A stretch of 64,000 bases of DNA from NCBI RefSeq assembly GCF_001424345.1, contig NZ_LMPF01000001.1, positions 757,990 through 821,989 of the forward strand, in the 5' to 3' direction. The notes beneath the pieces were generated by a model. That model saw nothing but the letters and a program-made list of their open reading frames with translations, was not told where the DNA came from and did no database searches. Every line of letters starts with the position of its first letter. The stretch's first letter is position 1. The position numbers and the translations under genes are program-made. Source of the stretch: Burkholderia sp. Leaf177 (GTDB lineage Bacteria > Pseudomonadota > Gammaproteobacteria > Burkholderiales > Burkholderiaceae). Positions 48,407 through 59,317 of the stretch are shown piece by piece.

Positions 48407-48994
48407 GTGAGCTTCGAACCCACCTCGCCGATGCCCGATCACCGTTTGTTGAAAATCACTCCCGAGACACATGGCGTAGCCATCGACCTGGTCTACGCTA
48501 CCAACCGCAATCTCACCGGCAAGCCAATCTACAAGGCGGCACATTGCCTGTTGCTAAGCCCCGCAGAAGCCGCGTTGAGAAAGGCTGTAGAGCTTGCCGC
48601 CAACATTGGCATGACGCTCAAGATCTTCGATGCCTACCGGCCCCCGCAAGCACAGCAAGTGCTCTGGGACTTTCTGCCTGACCCTACCTATATTGCAGAT
48701 CTGAAGCGCGGCTCGAACCACAGCCGCGGGACGGCGGTCGACCTCACGCTCGTCGGCGCCGATGGTCGCGATCTGGACATGGGCACCGGTTTCGATGAAA
48801 TGTCGGTCGCATCCGAACACTTCCACGCCGGGCTGCCCGAGCATGTGCAACGCAACCGCACGCTCTTGCTCGGTGTGATGCACGGCGCGGGTTTCACGCA
48901 CATTCCCAGCGAGTGGTGGCATTACGAATTGCCCGGCTCGCGCGAACTTCCGGTTATCGATAATGCAGACAGTGGCCCGTCGCGTCTGATGTAA
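48407..48994 (+). CDS. ddpX: D-alanyl-D-alanine dipeptidase (VanX/DdpX family)
   Basis: Zinc dipeptidase that splits D-Ala-D-Ala. The 195-residue protein has the VanX signatures SNHSRGTAVDLTLV (zinc-binding His and Asp), MGTGFDEMS, and SEWWHYEL (catalytic Glu and zinc-binding His), with KIFDAYRPPQAQQ before them. The start is uncertain: GTG 48407 is given, but ATG 48431 (MPDHRLLKITPETHG) is equally possible. It leads a run of dipeptide transporter genes in the order ddpX-A-B-C-D-F known from E. coli, which points to use of D-Ala-D-Ala from cell walls rather than vancomycin resistance. Confidence 0.92.
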   Translation: MSFEPTSPMPDHRLLKITPETHGVAIDLVYATNRNLTGKPIYKAAHCLLLSPAEAALRKAVELAANIGMTLKIFDAYRPPQAQQVLWDFLPDPTYIADLKRGSNHSRGTAVDLTLVGADGRDLDMGTGFDEMSVASEHFHAGLPEHVQRNRTLLLGVMHGAGFTHIPSEWWHYELPGSRELPVIDNADSGPSRLM

Positions 48995-49033
48995 AAAGGC
49001 ACGGCAAGGACGATCAACTTTCACGGAGCGAGT

Positions 49034-50641
49034 ATGAAACGTGTTTTGCGCAACGCGCTGGCGGCCATTGCGGTGGCATCGACCTTGACGGTGAGCCTTG
49101 GCGGCATGAGTTCCGCCAACGCGGCCACGCCGAAGGACATGCTGGTGATGGCTACACTGCTCGATGAATTCACCACGCTCGATCCAGGCGAGATCTACGA
49201 ACTGGTGCCGCAGGAATACGTCGCGAATACTTACGACCGCCTGATTCGTGTCGATCTGAAAGATCCGGCGCGTTTCAATGGCGATGTCGCGCAATCGTGG
49301 GCCGTGAGTTCCGACGGCCTGACGTTCACGTTCAAGATTCGCTCCGGCCTCAAGTTCCACTCGGGCAATCCGCTCACTGCCGACGACGTCGCGTGGTCGA
49401 TCCAGCGCACCGCATTGCTCGACAAAGGCGCGGCGGCCGTGCTCGCGGGCATCGGCCTGACGAAAGCGAACGCGCTGCAGAACGTGAAGAAGATCGACGA
49501 GACGACCGTCTCCATCACGACCGACCAGAAGTACGCGCCGACCTTCGTGCTGAACGTGCTGGGATCGTGGCCTGCGTCCGTACTGGATAGGAAGCTGCTC
49601 GAATCGCATGCAAAGGGCAACGATTTCGGCAACGAATGGCTAAAGACAAACGAGGCGGGATCGGGCGCGTACAAGCTCGTGAAGTGGACGGCGAACGACA
49701 GCATCGTGCTGCAGCGTTTCGATGGTTATCGCGTGCCGCTTGCCATGAAACGCATTGTGATGCGCCATGTGCCGGAAGCATCGAGCCAGCGGCTGATGAT
49801 CGAAAATGGCGACATAGATGTAGCGCGCGACCTGAGCTCGGACGACCTGGCCACGCTTACGAAGAAGGGCACGATTCACGTTACGTCCGTTCCGCAAGCC
49901 ACGCTGATGTATCTCGGGCTGAACAACAAGAATCCGAATCTTGCCAAGCCTGAGGTTCAGGAAGCCATGAAATGGCTTATCGATTACAACGGCATTCAGC
50001 ACAACATCGTGCGGACAACGTACAAAGTCCACGAGGCGTTTCTGCCTGAAGGTTTTCTCGGTGCGCTGAACACGAACCCCTATCACCAGGATGTCGCGAA
50101 GGCGAAAGCGTTGCTGGCGAAAGCCGGCGTCCCGGATGGCTTCACGGTAAAAATGGACGTGCGCAACGACTCGCCTTACGGCGAAATCGCGCAGGCAGTG
50201 CAGGCGAATCTGGCGCAGGCGGGCATCAAGGTCGAGTTGATTTCGAGCGACAACAAGCAGACGCTCGGCAAATATCGCGCGCGTCAGCATGATATTTATA
50301 TCGGGGAATGGTCGGCCGATTACATCGATCCACATAGCAACGCGCAAGGTTTTGCGTGGAACCCGGATAACTCCGACAACTCCAGTTTCAAGATGCTTGC
50401 ATGGCGTAATTCGTGGGACATTCCGCAATTGACGAAAGAGACGCAGGCAGCGCTCGAAGAATCATCGACCGCAAAACGCGCGCAACGCTACGAGGTAATG
50501 CAGAAGGAAGTCCTCGCCAAGTCGCCGTTCGTAATCATGTTCCAAAAAGTCTCGCAGGTCGCAGCCCGGCCCGGCGTGACAGGACTTGAAGTCGGGCCGA
50601 TCTTCGACCTCGTCTCGTATCGCGACCTGAAGAAGCAGTAA
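49034..50641 (+). CDS. ddpA: ABC transporter substrate-binding protein, D-Ala-D-Ala dipeptide type
   Basis: A 535-residue periplasmic binding protein of the peptide/nickel class (SBP family 5). It has a signal peptide (MKRVLRNALAAIAVASTLTV, cleavage near ANA-AT), YDRLIRVDLKDPARFNGDVAQSWAVS and LKFHSGNPLTADDVAWSIQR, all typical of the family. GGAG precedes the ATG. Located between the D-Ala-D-Ala dipeptidase and two permease genes, it should bind D-Ala-D-Ala or related cell-wall peptides; the ligand itself is inferred from gene order. Confidence 0.9.
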   Translation: MKRVLRNALAAIAVASTLTVSLGGMSSANAATPKDMLVMATLLDEFTTLDPGEIYELVPQEYVANTYDRLIRVDLKDPARFNGDVAQSWAVSSDGLTFTFKIRSGLKFHSGNPLTADDVAWSIQRTALLDKGAAAVLAGIGLTKANALQNVKKIDETTVSITTDQKYAPTFVLNVLGSWPASVLDRKLLESHAKGNDFGNEWLKTNEAGSGAYKLVKWTANDSIVLQRFDGYRVPLAMKRIVMRHVPEASSQRLMIENGDIDVARDLSSDDLATLTKKGTIHVTSVPQATLMYLGLNNKNPNLAKPEVQEAMKWLIDYNGIQHNIVRTTYKVHEAFLPEGFLGALNTNPYHQDVAKAKALLAKAGVPDGFTVKMDVRNDSPYGEIAQAVQANLAQAGIKVELISSDNKQTLGKYRARQHDIYIGEWSADYIDPHSNAQGFAWNPDNSDNSSFKMLAWRNSWDIPQLTKETQAALEESSTAKRAQRYEVMQKEVLAKSPFVIMFQKVSQVAARPGVTGLEVGPIFDLVSYRDLKKQ

Positions 50642-50643
50642 GC

Positions 50644-51714
50644 GTGGATCTGCAACTCACTCTCACCCAGCGTGCGCGCCGCGCGCTTGCCGGTCATGCC
50701 GGCGTGCGGCGAGGATGGTTGCTCGTGCGCTGGTTGTTGATGCTGGCGGTCACGTTCACAGGCTTGCTCGGGGTGACGTTTTTTATCGGGCGGAAGATCC
50801 CGATCGATCCGTTGCTCGCCATGCTCGGCGAACGCGCTTCGGCGCAAGCCTATGCAGCAGCGCGTCTTTCACTCGGGCTCGACAAGCCCTTGATCGTGCA
50901 ATTCGCCATCTACGTGCGCGACGTACTGCATGGCAATCTTGGCATGTCGTTGCTGACATCGAATCCGGTTGTCGATGACATCAAGCGCGTCTTCCCCGCC
51001 ACGCTCGAACTCGCTACCATTTCAACGTTCATGGGCATCGTGATCGGCGTGCCGCTCGGCGTCGCGGCCGCTGTGCGTCATAACCGCTGGATCGATCACG
51101 TGGCGCGTTTCATCGGATTAGCAGGCAGTTCATTGCCGGTGTTCTGGCTTGCATTGATGGGCTTGCTCCTGTTTTATGCGAAGCTTCATTGGGTGTCGGG
51201 ACCGGGCCGTATCGATCCGCTTTACGACGGTATGGTCGATACACGCACCGGAAGCCTGCTGATCGATTCGATCATTGCGGGCGAGTGGGATGTGTTCAAG
51301 AACGCGCTCTCGCATATTGTTTTGCCGGCGGCGATTCTCGCGTTTTATTCCATCGCTTACCTGAGTCGCATGACGCGCTCGTTCATGCTTGAACAGTTGA
51401 GTCAGGAATACATCGTGACGGCGCGCGCGATGGGTCTGAGTGAACGGCGGGTGATCTGGCGTCATGCATTCGGGAATATTGCGGTGCCGCTTCTTACGGT
51501 GATCGCGCTCGCGTATAGCTATTTGCTCGAAGGTTCGGTGCTGACGGAGATCGTGTTCGCGTGGCCGGGTATCGGTTCGTATTTGACCGGCGCGTTGCTC
51601 AACGCGGACATGAACGCCGTGCTCGGCAGCACGCTCGTGATCGGCGCGACGTTCATCACGCTCAACTTGCTGACGGACGCGCTGTACAAGGTATTCGATC
51701 CACGTGCCCGATGA
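50644..51714 (+). CDS. ddpB: ABC transporter permease, DppB type
   Basis: A 356-residue inner-membrane permease with six hydrophobic segments and the binding-protein-dependent loop EYIVTARAMGLSERRVIWRHAFGN (EAA motif with conserved Gly). It starts with GTG 50644, two bases after the ddpA stop, so is coupled to it. A short basic N-terminal extension precedes the first membrane segment. It forms the channel with the next permease. Confidence 0.93.
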   Translation: MDLQLTLTQRARRALAGHAGVRRGWLLVRWLLMLAVTFTGLLGVTFFIGRKIPIDPLLAMLGERASAQAYAAARLSLGLDKPLIVQFAIYVRDVLHGNLGMSLLTSNPVVDDIKRVFPATLELATISTFMGIVIGVPLGVAAAVRHNRWIDHVARFIGLAGSSLPVFWLALMGLLLFYAKLHWVSGPGRIDPLYDGMVDTRTGSLLIDSIIAGEWDVFKNALSHIVLPAAILAFYSIAYLSRMTRSFMLEQLSQEYIVTARAMGLSERRVIWRHAFGNIAVPLLTVIALAYSYLLEGSVLTEIVFAWPGIGSYLTGALLNADMNAVLGSTLVIGATFITLNLLTDALYKVFDPRAR

Positions 51715-51732
51715 CTGCCAAAGGTTCATGAC

Positions 51733-52674
51733 GTGCTTCCATCCAGTGATTCCACCCGAATGACAAAACCGCGCAAGGAGTGGCAAGCCTGGCTCTTGAC
51801 CGACACGCCCGCATCTCGCCAGCAAGCGTCGCTCGGGTTGGCCTACAGGCGATGGCGCCGGTTTGCGAGCAATCCGCTGAGCATATTCGGGTTATCGATT
51901 TTGCTCGTGCTGATCGTGTTTGCAGCAATCGGTCCGTGGCTTCCCTTGCATGATCCGTTGCGCCAAGTGCTGGGTGACCGCTTGCTGCCGCCCGGTTCGC
52001 CGTCGCATTTGTTCGGCACCGATCAACTCGGCCGCGACATACTTGCGCGTCTTGTTATCGGTTCGCGACTGACCTTGAGCATTGCCATTCTTGTTGTGGT
52101 ACTGGTTGTGCCGGTAGGTTTGCTGATTGGCACGACGGCGGGTTTTTGCGGCGGTTTCATCGATACCATCCTGATGCGGCTTACTGACATAGCGCTGGCG
52201 TTCCCGAAGATCGTGCTGGCGCTCGCGTTCGCGGCCGCGCTCGGGCCGGGTGTGATCAACGCGGTGATCGCGATATCGATTACTGCCTGGCCGCCATATG
52301 CACGTCTCGCGCGCGCCGAAACGCTGCGGCTCGTGCAAGCGGATTTCATCCACGTGGCGCGCCTGCAAGGGGCGTCGTCCATGCGGATCTTGTTGCGGTA
52401 TATCGTGCCCATGTGTTCGTCGTCGGTGATCGTGCGCGCGACGCTCGACATGGCGGGCATCATCCTGACCGTCGCGGGCCTTGGTTTCCTTGGACTCGGC
52501 GCGCAGCCGCCGAGTCCGGAATGGGGTTTCATGGTTGCTTCGGGGCGCGGCGTGTTGCTCGACGCATGGTGGGTCGCGACCATCCCGGGCATCGCGATTC
52601 TGCTGGTCAGCCTCGCATTCAACCTGCTAGGCGATGGCCTGCGCGATGTCTTCGATCCGCGTCAGGGAGGCTGA
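51733..52674 (+). CDS. ddpC: ABC transporter permease, DppC type
   Basis: A permease of 313 residues from GTG 51733 (AAGG 9 bases upstream) or 304 from ATG 51760 (MTKPRKEWQAWLL). The N-terminal DppC domain (RRFASNPLSIFGLSILLVLIV) is followed by five more hydrophobic segments and the EAA loop (DFIHVARLQGASSMRILLRYI). GTDQLGRDILARLVIGSR is typical of the family. Partner of the preceding permease. The start of ddpD lies two bases after its stop. Confidence 0.92.
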   Translation: MLPSSDSTRMTKPRKEWQAWLLTDTPASRQQASLGLAYRRWRRFASNPLSIFGLSILLVLIVFAAIGPWLPLHDPLRQVLGDRLLPPGSPSHLFGTDQLGRDILARLVIGSRLTLSIAILVVVLVVPVGLLIGTTAGFCGGFIDTILMRLTDIALAFPKIVLALAFAAALGPGVINAVIAISITAWPPYARLARAETLRLVQADFIHVARLQGASSMRILLRYIVPMCSSSVIVRATLDMAGIILTVAGLGFLGLGAQPPSPEWGFMVASGRGVLLDAWWVATIPGIAILLVSLAFNLLGDGLRDVFDPRQGG

Positions 52675-52675
52675 C

Positions 52676-53536
52676 ATGCACGCCGATAACCTCTGCCGAA
52701 TCGATAACCTGCGCATCGCATTCGAAGCTCACGACGGCACGCTGACCGAAGCCGTGCGGGGCATTTCGCTGACGCTTGCAAAGGGCGAGCGCCTTGGTAT
52801 TGTCGGCGAATCGGGGTCGGGTAAATCGCTGACGGGTCGCGCGTTGCTTGGTCTTTTGCCAACGTCCGCGCAATGGTCAGCCGACGCCATGCAGCTCGAC
52901 AATCACGATCTGCTTGCCATGCATCCGAAAGAGCGGCGTCGTCTGTGCGGCACGCAGATGAGCATGATTCTGCAGGACCCGAAATATTCGCTCAATCCCG
53001 TGATGACCGTCGCGCAGCAAATGCGGGAGGCGTTCGGTCGGCAGTCGCCGAGGTCGAATGCGAAAGCAATGCGCGAACGTATTATCGAGGCGCTTGCAGC
53101 CGTGCATATCCGCGAGCCTCAACGCGTTGCCGATTCGTATCCGCACGAGCTTTCGGGCGGCATGGGCCAGCGCGTGATGATCGCGATGATGGTTTCGTCG
53201 GGACCAAAGTTGCTGATCGCCGATGAACCCACCAGCGCGCTCGACGTCCTCGTGTCCATGCAGGTTCTGTCGGTGCTCGACGAGATGATCGCGAAGCACG
53301 ACACTGGCCTGATCTTCATCAGCCACGACTTGCCGCTCGTGATGTCGTTTTGCGATCGCGTCATGGTGATGGTCGGCGGTCGTGTGGTCGAGACGTGCGC
53401 GGCGCGCGATCTCGCGAATGCGCAGCATCCGTACACGCGCGCCTTGCTCGCGGCGAGCCCGCCATTGCGCAATCCGCCGGATCAGTTGCCGGTCTTGCAA
53501 CGCGACGCCGCATGGTTCGCCGAGGCCCCCCGATGA
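52676..53536 (+). CDS. ddpD: ABC transporter ATP-binding protein, DppD type
   Basis: A 286-residue ATPase with Walker A GESGSGKS, signature SYPHELSGGMGQRVMIAM, Walker B LLIADEPTSALD and the His switch FISHDLPLV. It ends with the oligopeptide-transporter C-terminal region (AQHPYTRALLAASP). ATG 52676 has GGGAGG upstream. Overlaps the next gene by four bases (ATGA). Works with DdpF as the power unit of the importer. Confidence 0.94.
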   Translation: MHADNLCRIDNLRIAFEAHDGTLTEAVRGISLTLAKGERLGIVGESGSGKSLTGRALLGLLPTSAQWSADAMQLDNHDLLAMHPKERRRLCGTQMSMILQDPKYSLNPVMTVAQQMREAFGRQSPRSNAKAMRERIIEALAAVHIREPQRVADSYPHELSGGMGQRVMIAMMVSSGPKLLIADEPTSALDVLVSMQVLSVLDEMIAKHDTGLIFISHDLPLVMSFCDRVMVMVGGRVVETCAARDLANAQHPYTRALLAASPPLRNPPDQLPVLQRDAAWFAEAPR

Positions 53537-54327
53537 TCGATGCAAACGGGGTACAGGTCCGCTTCAAAACCAAAACCGGTTTTGCCGATGCCGTGCGCTC
53601 CGCAACATTTCATGTGGACGAGGGCGAAGTCTTCGGACTAGTTGGTGAGTCGGGATCGGGCAAATCGACGGTGCTACGCGCGCTGACGGGACTTGTTCCC
53701 ATCGCCAATGGTTCAATGCAGATCGGCCAACATGTCCTCGGCGCACGCGTTGATCGCGCGTTCCGGCGCGAAGTGCAGATGGTGTTTCAAGACCCGTACG
53801 GTTCGCTCTATCCGCGCTTTACCGTCGATCAGACTTTGCGGGAACCGCTGTCCATCAACGGGATGGATCGTCACGACGAACGCATCCTCGACGCGTTGCG
53901 GGAAGTCGGCCTCGGTCCAGCATTTCGCTTTCGATACGCGCATCAACTCTCAGGCGGGCAGCGACAACGCGTGGCGATTGCACGCGCGTTGATCGTGGAG
54001 CCGCGCGTGCTTCTCCTCGATGAACCCACGTCCGCGCTCGACGTCTCAGTGCAGGCGGAAATCTTGAATTTGCTGCGGCGGCTTCATCGCGAACGCAATC
54101 TCACGATGATCCTTGTCAGTCACAACATGGCGGTGGTCGGATTCTTGTGCCAGAGAGTCGCAGTGATGCGCGACGGAGAAATTGTCGAGCAACTTCCTGT
54201 TGAAGCCGTGCGCGAGCAAGACGTGACACACGAATACACGCGCCGCCTGTTACGCGCCACGCAGGGTTATACGCGCAAGACGGACGATTCAGCCTGGCAC
54301 GAATCGCCTGATAGAATAGGAGATTAG
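53533..54327 (+). CDS. ddpF: ABC transporter ATP-binding protein, DppF type
   Basis: A 264-residue ATPase with Walker A GESGSGKS, Q-loop VFQDPYGSLYPR, signature HQLSGGQRQRVAIAR, Walker B LLLDEPTSALD and switch VSHNMAVV. The C-terminal extension is short. The start overlaps the ddpD stop (ATGA). It completes the five-gene transporter after ddpX. No terminator was found directly after it. Confidence 0.94.
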   Translation: MIDANGVQVRFKTKTGFADAVRSATFHVDEGEVFGLVGESGSGKSTVLRALTGLVPIANGSMQIGQHVLGARVDRAFRREVQMVFQDPYGSLYPRFTVDQTLREPLSINGMDRHDERILDALREVGLGPAFRFRYAHQLSGGQRQRVAIARALIVEPRVLLLDEPTSALDVSVQAEILNLLRRLHRERNLTMILVSHNMAVVGFLCQRVAVMRDGEIVEQLPVEAVREQDVTHEYTRRLLRATQGYTRKTDDSAWHESPDRIGD

Positions 54328-54495
54328 CTGGTGGCATCCCCGAAGCGCACGACGCCGGGATCGCCTGCGCGGCTATGCACGCGGCCGGCTTTTCCCCCGC
54401 TACCGCGAAGCGTAACCCTCAAAAAGTGACAGTCTGGCTTGATCCGTTTGATCGAATAATTTTCGCAAATCGGGTCGCCAACACCCAATACGCCG

Positions 54496-56392
<1,897 letters not shown>

Positions 56393-56412
56393 GAACGATT
56401 GAAGGTCGGTCC

Positions 56413-56438
56413 AAAGGCGCCTAAGGGGCGCCTTTTTT
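56413..56438 (+). terminator. Rho-independent terminator after ldcA
   Basis: AAAGGCGCC (56413-56421) pairs with GGCGCCTTT (56427-56435), followed by a T run. Confidence 0.9.
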
Positions 56439-56488
56439 GTATCCACGCACTGAGATCAAGCAGAAATGCACGAGTTTCGTGCGATAAA

Positions 56489-56498
56489 TTGTCGACAA
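56489..56498. promoter_or_regulatory. Palindrome TTGTCGACAA, candidate GntR-family operator
   Basis: A perfect 10-bp palindrome in the region upstream of the GntR regulator gene, of the TTGTxxACAA style recognised by FCD-type GntR regulators. It could be the regulator's own site; this rests on similarity and position alone. Confidence 0.35.
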
Positions 56499-56621
56499 AA
56501 AATTGAGCGATCGCCGTTAGGGATTTACCTTAGAATCTCTTCTGAGGCTTTATTTAAAAGGGTTTCGCTAGGTGTCCAGCGCTCATAAAACCCCGGCGCA
56601 CCGAAAATTCGCCAGAAATTG

Positions 56622-56649
56622 TTGACAGTTTTTATGTTCGTCATAAGAT
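56622..56649 (+). promoter_or_regulatory. Sigma-70 promoter of the GntR regulator gene
   Basis: A perfect TTGACA (56622-56627), 16 bases, then TAAGAT (56644-56649). The -10 element covers the apparent ATG at 56648, so the protein must start further down at 56675. Confidence 0.65.
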
Positions 56650-56674
56650 GCATCACATACAGGCGAACGCGATC

Positions 56675-57433
56675 ATGTCCGAAGCGAAACTGAAAGATTT
56701 ATCGAAGGTAAGCGTCATCGGCAATGCAATTCCCGCTGCTGCTGCAACGGCCGAGTCGATCGCGGCGAACATTCGCGACGCGATCCTCGAGCATCGTCTG
56801 GCGCCGACGGCCAAGCTGACAGAAGCGCAGTTGTGCGAAGTATTCGATGTAAAGCGCGGAACAGTGCGTCAAGCGCTGGCGCAACTTGCAAGCGAGCGTC
56901 TCGTGGATCTCGAGCCGAACCGCGGTGCATTCGTCGCGAGTCCGTCGGTTCAAGAGGTGCATGAAGTGTTCGAGATGCGGCGCATCGTGGAAATGGCGGT
57001 GGTCGAACGCATTTGCAGCGGGCACGGAACGCGTCGCTTGAAATCGATCAGCGCAACGATCGGACGTGAACGCAAAGCTTATGAAAGCCGCGACTTTTCG
57101 TCGTGGATAAGGTTGTCTGGCGAGTTCCACAAAGAGCTCGCGCAGCTTACCGGCAACACTGTCTTATGCGAATGCTTGTCGGGGCTCGTGGCGCGCTCCA
57201 CGCTGATATCGGCGTTATATGAATCGCTTGGCCGCAGCTCCTGCAGCTTCGAGGATCACGAGGAAATACTCGCTGCAATCGATGCCGGCGATGCTCCAAA
57301 AGCCGCCGATCTGATGGCGCGCCATTTGCAGGATGTGGAAATGAAAATGCTCGACCGACCCGCTCGTGGCGCGGTCGATCTGCACGAAGTCTTTGCCCGA
57401 CCGAAGGCCGCCGGGCGCGAGAAAAGCGCTTGA
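56675..57433 (+). CDS. GntR-family (FadR/FCD subfamily) transcriptional regulator, likely of the allantoin cluster
   Basis: A 252-residue regulator with an N-terminal winged helix (SIAANIRDAILEHRLAPTAKLTE, then CEVFDVKRGTVRQALAQLASERLVDLEPNRGAFVA) and a C-terminal FCD ligand domain (VHEVFEMRRIVEMAVVERI, then SGEFHKELAQLTGNTVL, and EDHEEILAAIDAGDAPKA with metal-site histidines). The start at 56675 is chosen because the promoter's -10 overlaps an earlier ATG at 56648. Its position before the NCS1 permease and allantoin genes suggests it controls them; the ligand is not known. Confidence 0.9.
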   Translation: MSEAKLKDLSKVSVIGNAIPAAAATAESIAANIRDAILEHRLAPTAKLTEAQLCEVFDVKRGTVRQALAQLASERLVDLEPNRGAFVASPSVQEVHEVFEMRRIVEMAVVERICSGHGTRRLKSISATIGRERKAYESRDFSSWIRLSGEFHKELAQLTGNTVLCECLSGLVARSTLISALYESLGRSSCSFEDHEEILAAIDAGDAPKAADLMARHLQDVEMKMLDRPARGAVDLHEVFARPKAAGREKSA

Positions 57434-57749
57434 GCAATGTGCTATAGCGCGACCTTATCAATGGGCGCGACACGCTGAATCTTGATTGAAGACGAATGAA
57501 CCTTAAGGTCCGCATCGAATGAATGCGCGACTTCTCCATGCTTTTTCCTGGACGCATGCGCGTGAACGCGCGTGCTGAATAGAAAGATTGCAGCCGCGCC
57601 AATTCTCACAAGCGGCCCGGATCGCTAAACGAATCGACGATAAGAACGCCCGCAAAGTTCGTGCGAAGGCGCCTTGTAGCCATACGACGAAGCCGCAGAA
57701 GTCGACGACCTCAAGCGGCGTCATTGCCGAGTTCATTCAAGGAGAAGTC
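57434..57749 (+). other. 316-bp region between the regulator and permease genes, with a GC-rich hairpin
   Basis: GCATGCGCG (57554-57562) pairs with CGCGCGTGC (57567-57575) around TGAA, allowing one G-T pair. There is no T run. No gene is visible; the frame upstream of the permease is open but lacks a ribosome binding site. It probably holds the permease promoter. Confidence 0.4.
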
Positions 57750-59249
57750 ATGGTTCAGTTCAGCGCGACCCCTGGCAGTGCTGCATTACCCGCTTACGAC
57801 GATTCAAACCAGGACCCCGAATATCCGGCCGGATATAGCGATCGTCTTTATAACGACGACCTCGCGCCCCTTAAACATCAAACTTGGGGCGCTTATAACA
57901 TCTTCGCTTTCTGGATGTCCGATGTGCACAGCGTAGGCGGCTACGTTTTCGCTGGCAGCTTGTTCGCGTTAGGCCTGACGAGCTGGCAAGTGCTCGTTTC
58001 CTTGCTGGTCGGCATTGGTATCGTGAACGTGCTTTGCAATCTGATCGCCAAGCCGAGCCAGCAGGCCGGCGTTCCTTATCCAGTCGCATGCCGTGCGACG
58101 TTCGGCGTGCTTGGCGCGAATCTTCCCGCCGTGATTCGCGGGTTGATCGCGGTCGCATGGTATGGCATCCAGACGTTTCTGGCTTCCAGCGCGCTCGTGA
58201 TCGTGCTGCTCAAATTCATGCCGCAATGGATGCCTTATGCCGATGTCCATAACCACGGTTTTGCCGGGTTATCCGCGCTCGGTTGGGCAGGATTCATGTT
58301 GCTGTGGGTTCTGCAAGCGGTCGTATTCTGGCGCGGCATGGAGATGATCAAGAAGTTCATCGACTTTGCGGGACCGGCGGTTTATGTGGTGATGTTTATT
58401 CTCGCGGGGTACATGGTGTGGCGTGCGGGCTGGCGCAACATTGGGTTGAACCTTGGCGGGGTGAAGTATCACGGCATGGAAGTGGTCCCTGTGATGATCA
58501 CGGCAATCTCGCTGGTCGTGTCCTACTTTTCCGGACCGATGCTTAATTTCGGTGACTTCTCGCGATACTGCAAAAGCTATAAGAGCGTAAAGCGCGGCAA
58601 TTTCTGGGGCTTGCCAGTCAACTTTCTCGCGTTCTCGCTGGTTACCGTTGTGACAACTGCCGCGACCTTGCCGGTGTTTGGTCAACTGATCACGGATCCG
58701 GTTGAAACCGTCGGCCGTATCGACCAGCCGACGGCGGTTATCCTCGGCGCTTTGACCTTCACGATAGCGACCATCGGCATCAATATCGTCGCTAATTTTG
58801 TTTCGCCGGCATTCGATTTCTCCAACGTCGCGCCGCGCCTGATCAGCTGGCGCATGGGCGGGATGATGGCGGCGGTGGCATCGATTTTCATCACGCCGTG
58901 GAACCTCTTTAACAACCCCGCAGTGATCCACTACACGCTCGATGTGCTCGGCAGTTTTATTGGACCGTTGTATGGCGTGCTGATCGTGGACTTCTATCTG
59001 ATGAAGCGTGGCAAGTTCAACGTAGAGGAGTTGTACACCACGTCGGAAACGGGACGCTACTGGTACAGCAACGGCGTGAACTGGCGCGCGGTTTCGGCCT
59101 TGCTTCCCGCTGCTGCAATCGCAATTGCGTGCGTGATGATTCCTGCATTGCAGGGCTCGGCTAACTTCTCGTGGTTTATCGGCGCGGGATTGGGCGGCTT
59201 GTTTTACTGGATCATCGCGGACAAAAAATCAGTGTCGAATTTTGCTTGA
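57750..59249 (+). CDS. NCS1-family nucleobase/allantoin:cation symporter
   Basis: A 499-residue membrane transporter with about 12 hydrophobic segments. NCS1 signatures: LYNDDLAPLKHQTWGAYNIFAFWMSDVHS (first helix entry), SLFALGLTSWQVL, QQAGVPYPVACRATFGVLGANLPA, and IRGLIAVAWYGIQTF. The start at 57750 has AAGGAG at correct spacing. Family members carry allantoin, hydantoins, uracil or cytosine; the genes that follow make allantoin the best guess. No other transporter lies in the cluster. Confidence 0.92.
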   Translation: MVQFSATPGSAALPAYDDSNQDPEYPAGYSDRLYNDDLAPLKHQTWGAYNIFAFWMSDVHSVGGYVFAGSLFALGLTSWQVLVSLLVGIGIVNVLCNLIAKPSQQAGVPYPVACRATFGVLGANLPAVIRGLIAVAWYGIQTFLASSALVIVLLKFMPQWMPYADVHNHGFAGLSALGWAGFMLLWVLQAVVFWRGMEMIKKFIDFAGPAVYVVMFILAGYMVWRAGWRNIGLNLGGVKYHGMEVVPVMITAISLVVSYFSGPMLNFGDFSRYCKSYKSVKRGNFWGLPVNFLAFSLVTVVTTAATLPVFGQLITDPVETVGRIDQPTAVILGALTFTIATIGINIVANFVSPAFDFSNVAPRLISWRMGGMMAAVASIFITPWNLFNNPAVIHYTLDVLGSFIGPLYGVLIVDFYLMKRGKFNVEELYTTSETGRYWYSNGVNWRAVSALLPAAAIAIACVMIPALQGSANFSWFIGAGLGGLFYWIIADKKSVSNFA

Positions 59250-59317
59250 AGAGCCGTCATGCCGCGCGTTTTCCTGCGTGGCGTGATTGTGATCTCCACA
59301 CGGATAAGAAGGTAGAA

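Noticed and set aside
48407..48994. VanX-type dipeptidase considered as a glycopeptide-resistance gene.
   Set aside because: There is no vanH or vanA ligase partner. The gene leads a dipeptide transporter operon, so peptide use is the better reading, and Gram-negative cells are shielded from vancomycin by the outer membrane.
57588..57749. Upstream extension of the NCS1 permease by 54 codons.
   Set aside because: AAGGAG fits only ATG 57750, and the extension has no membrane or family sequence.
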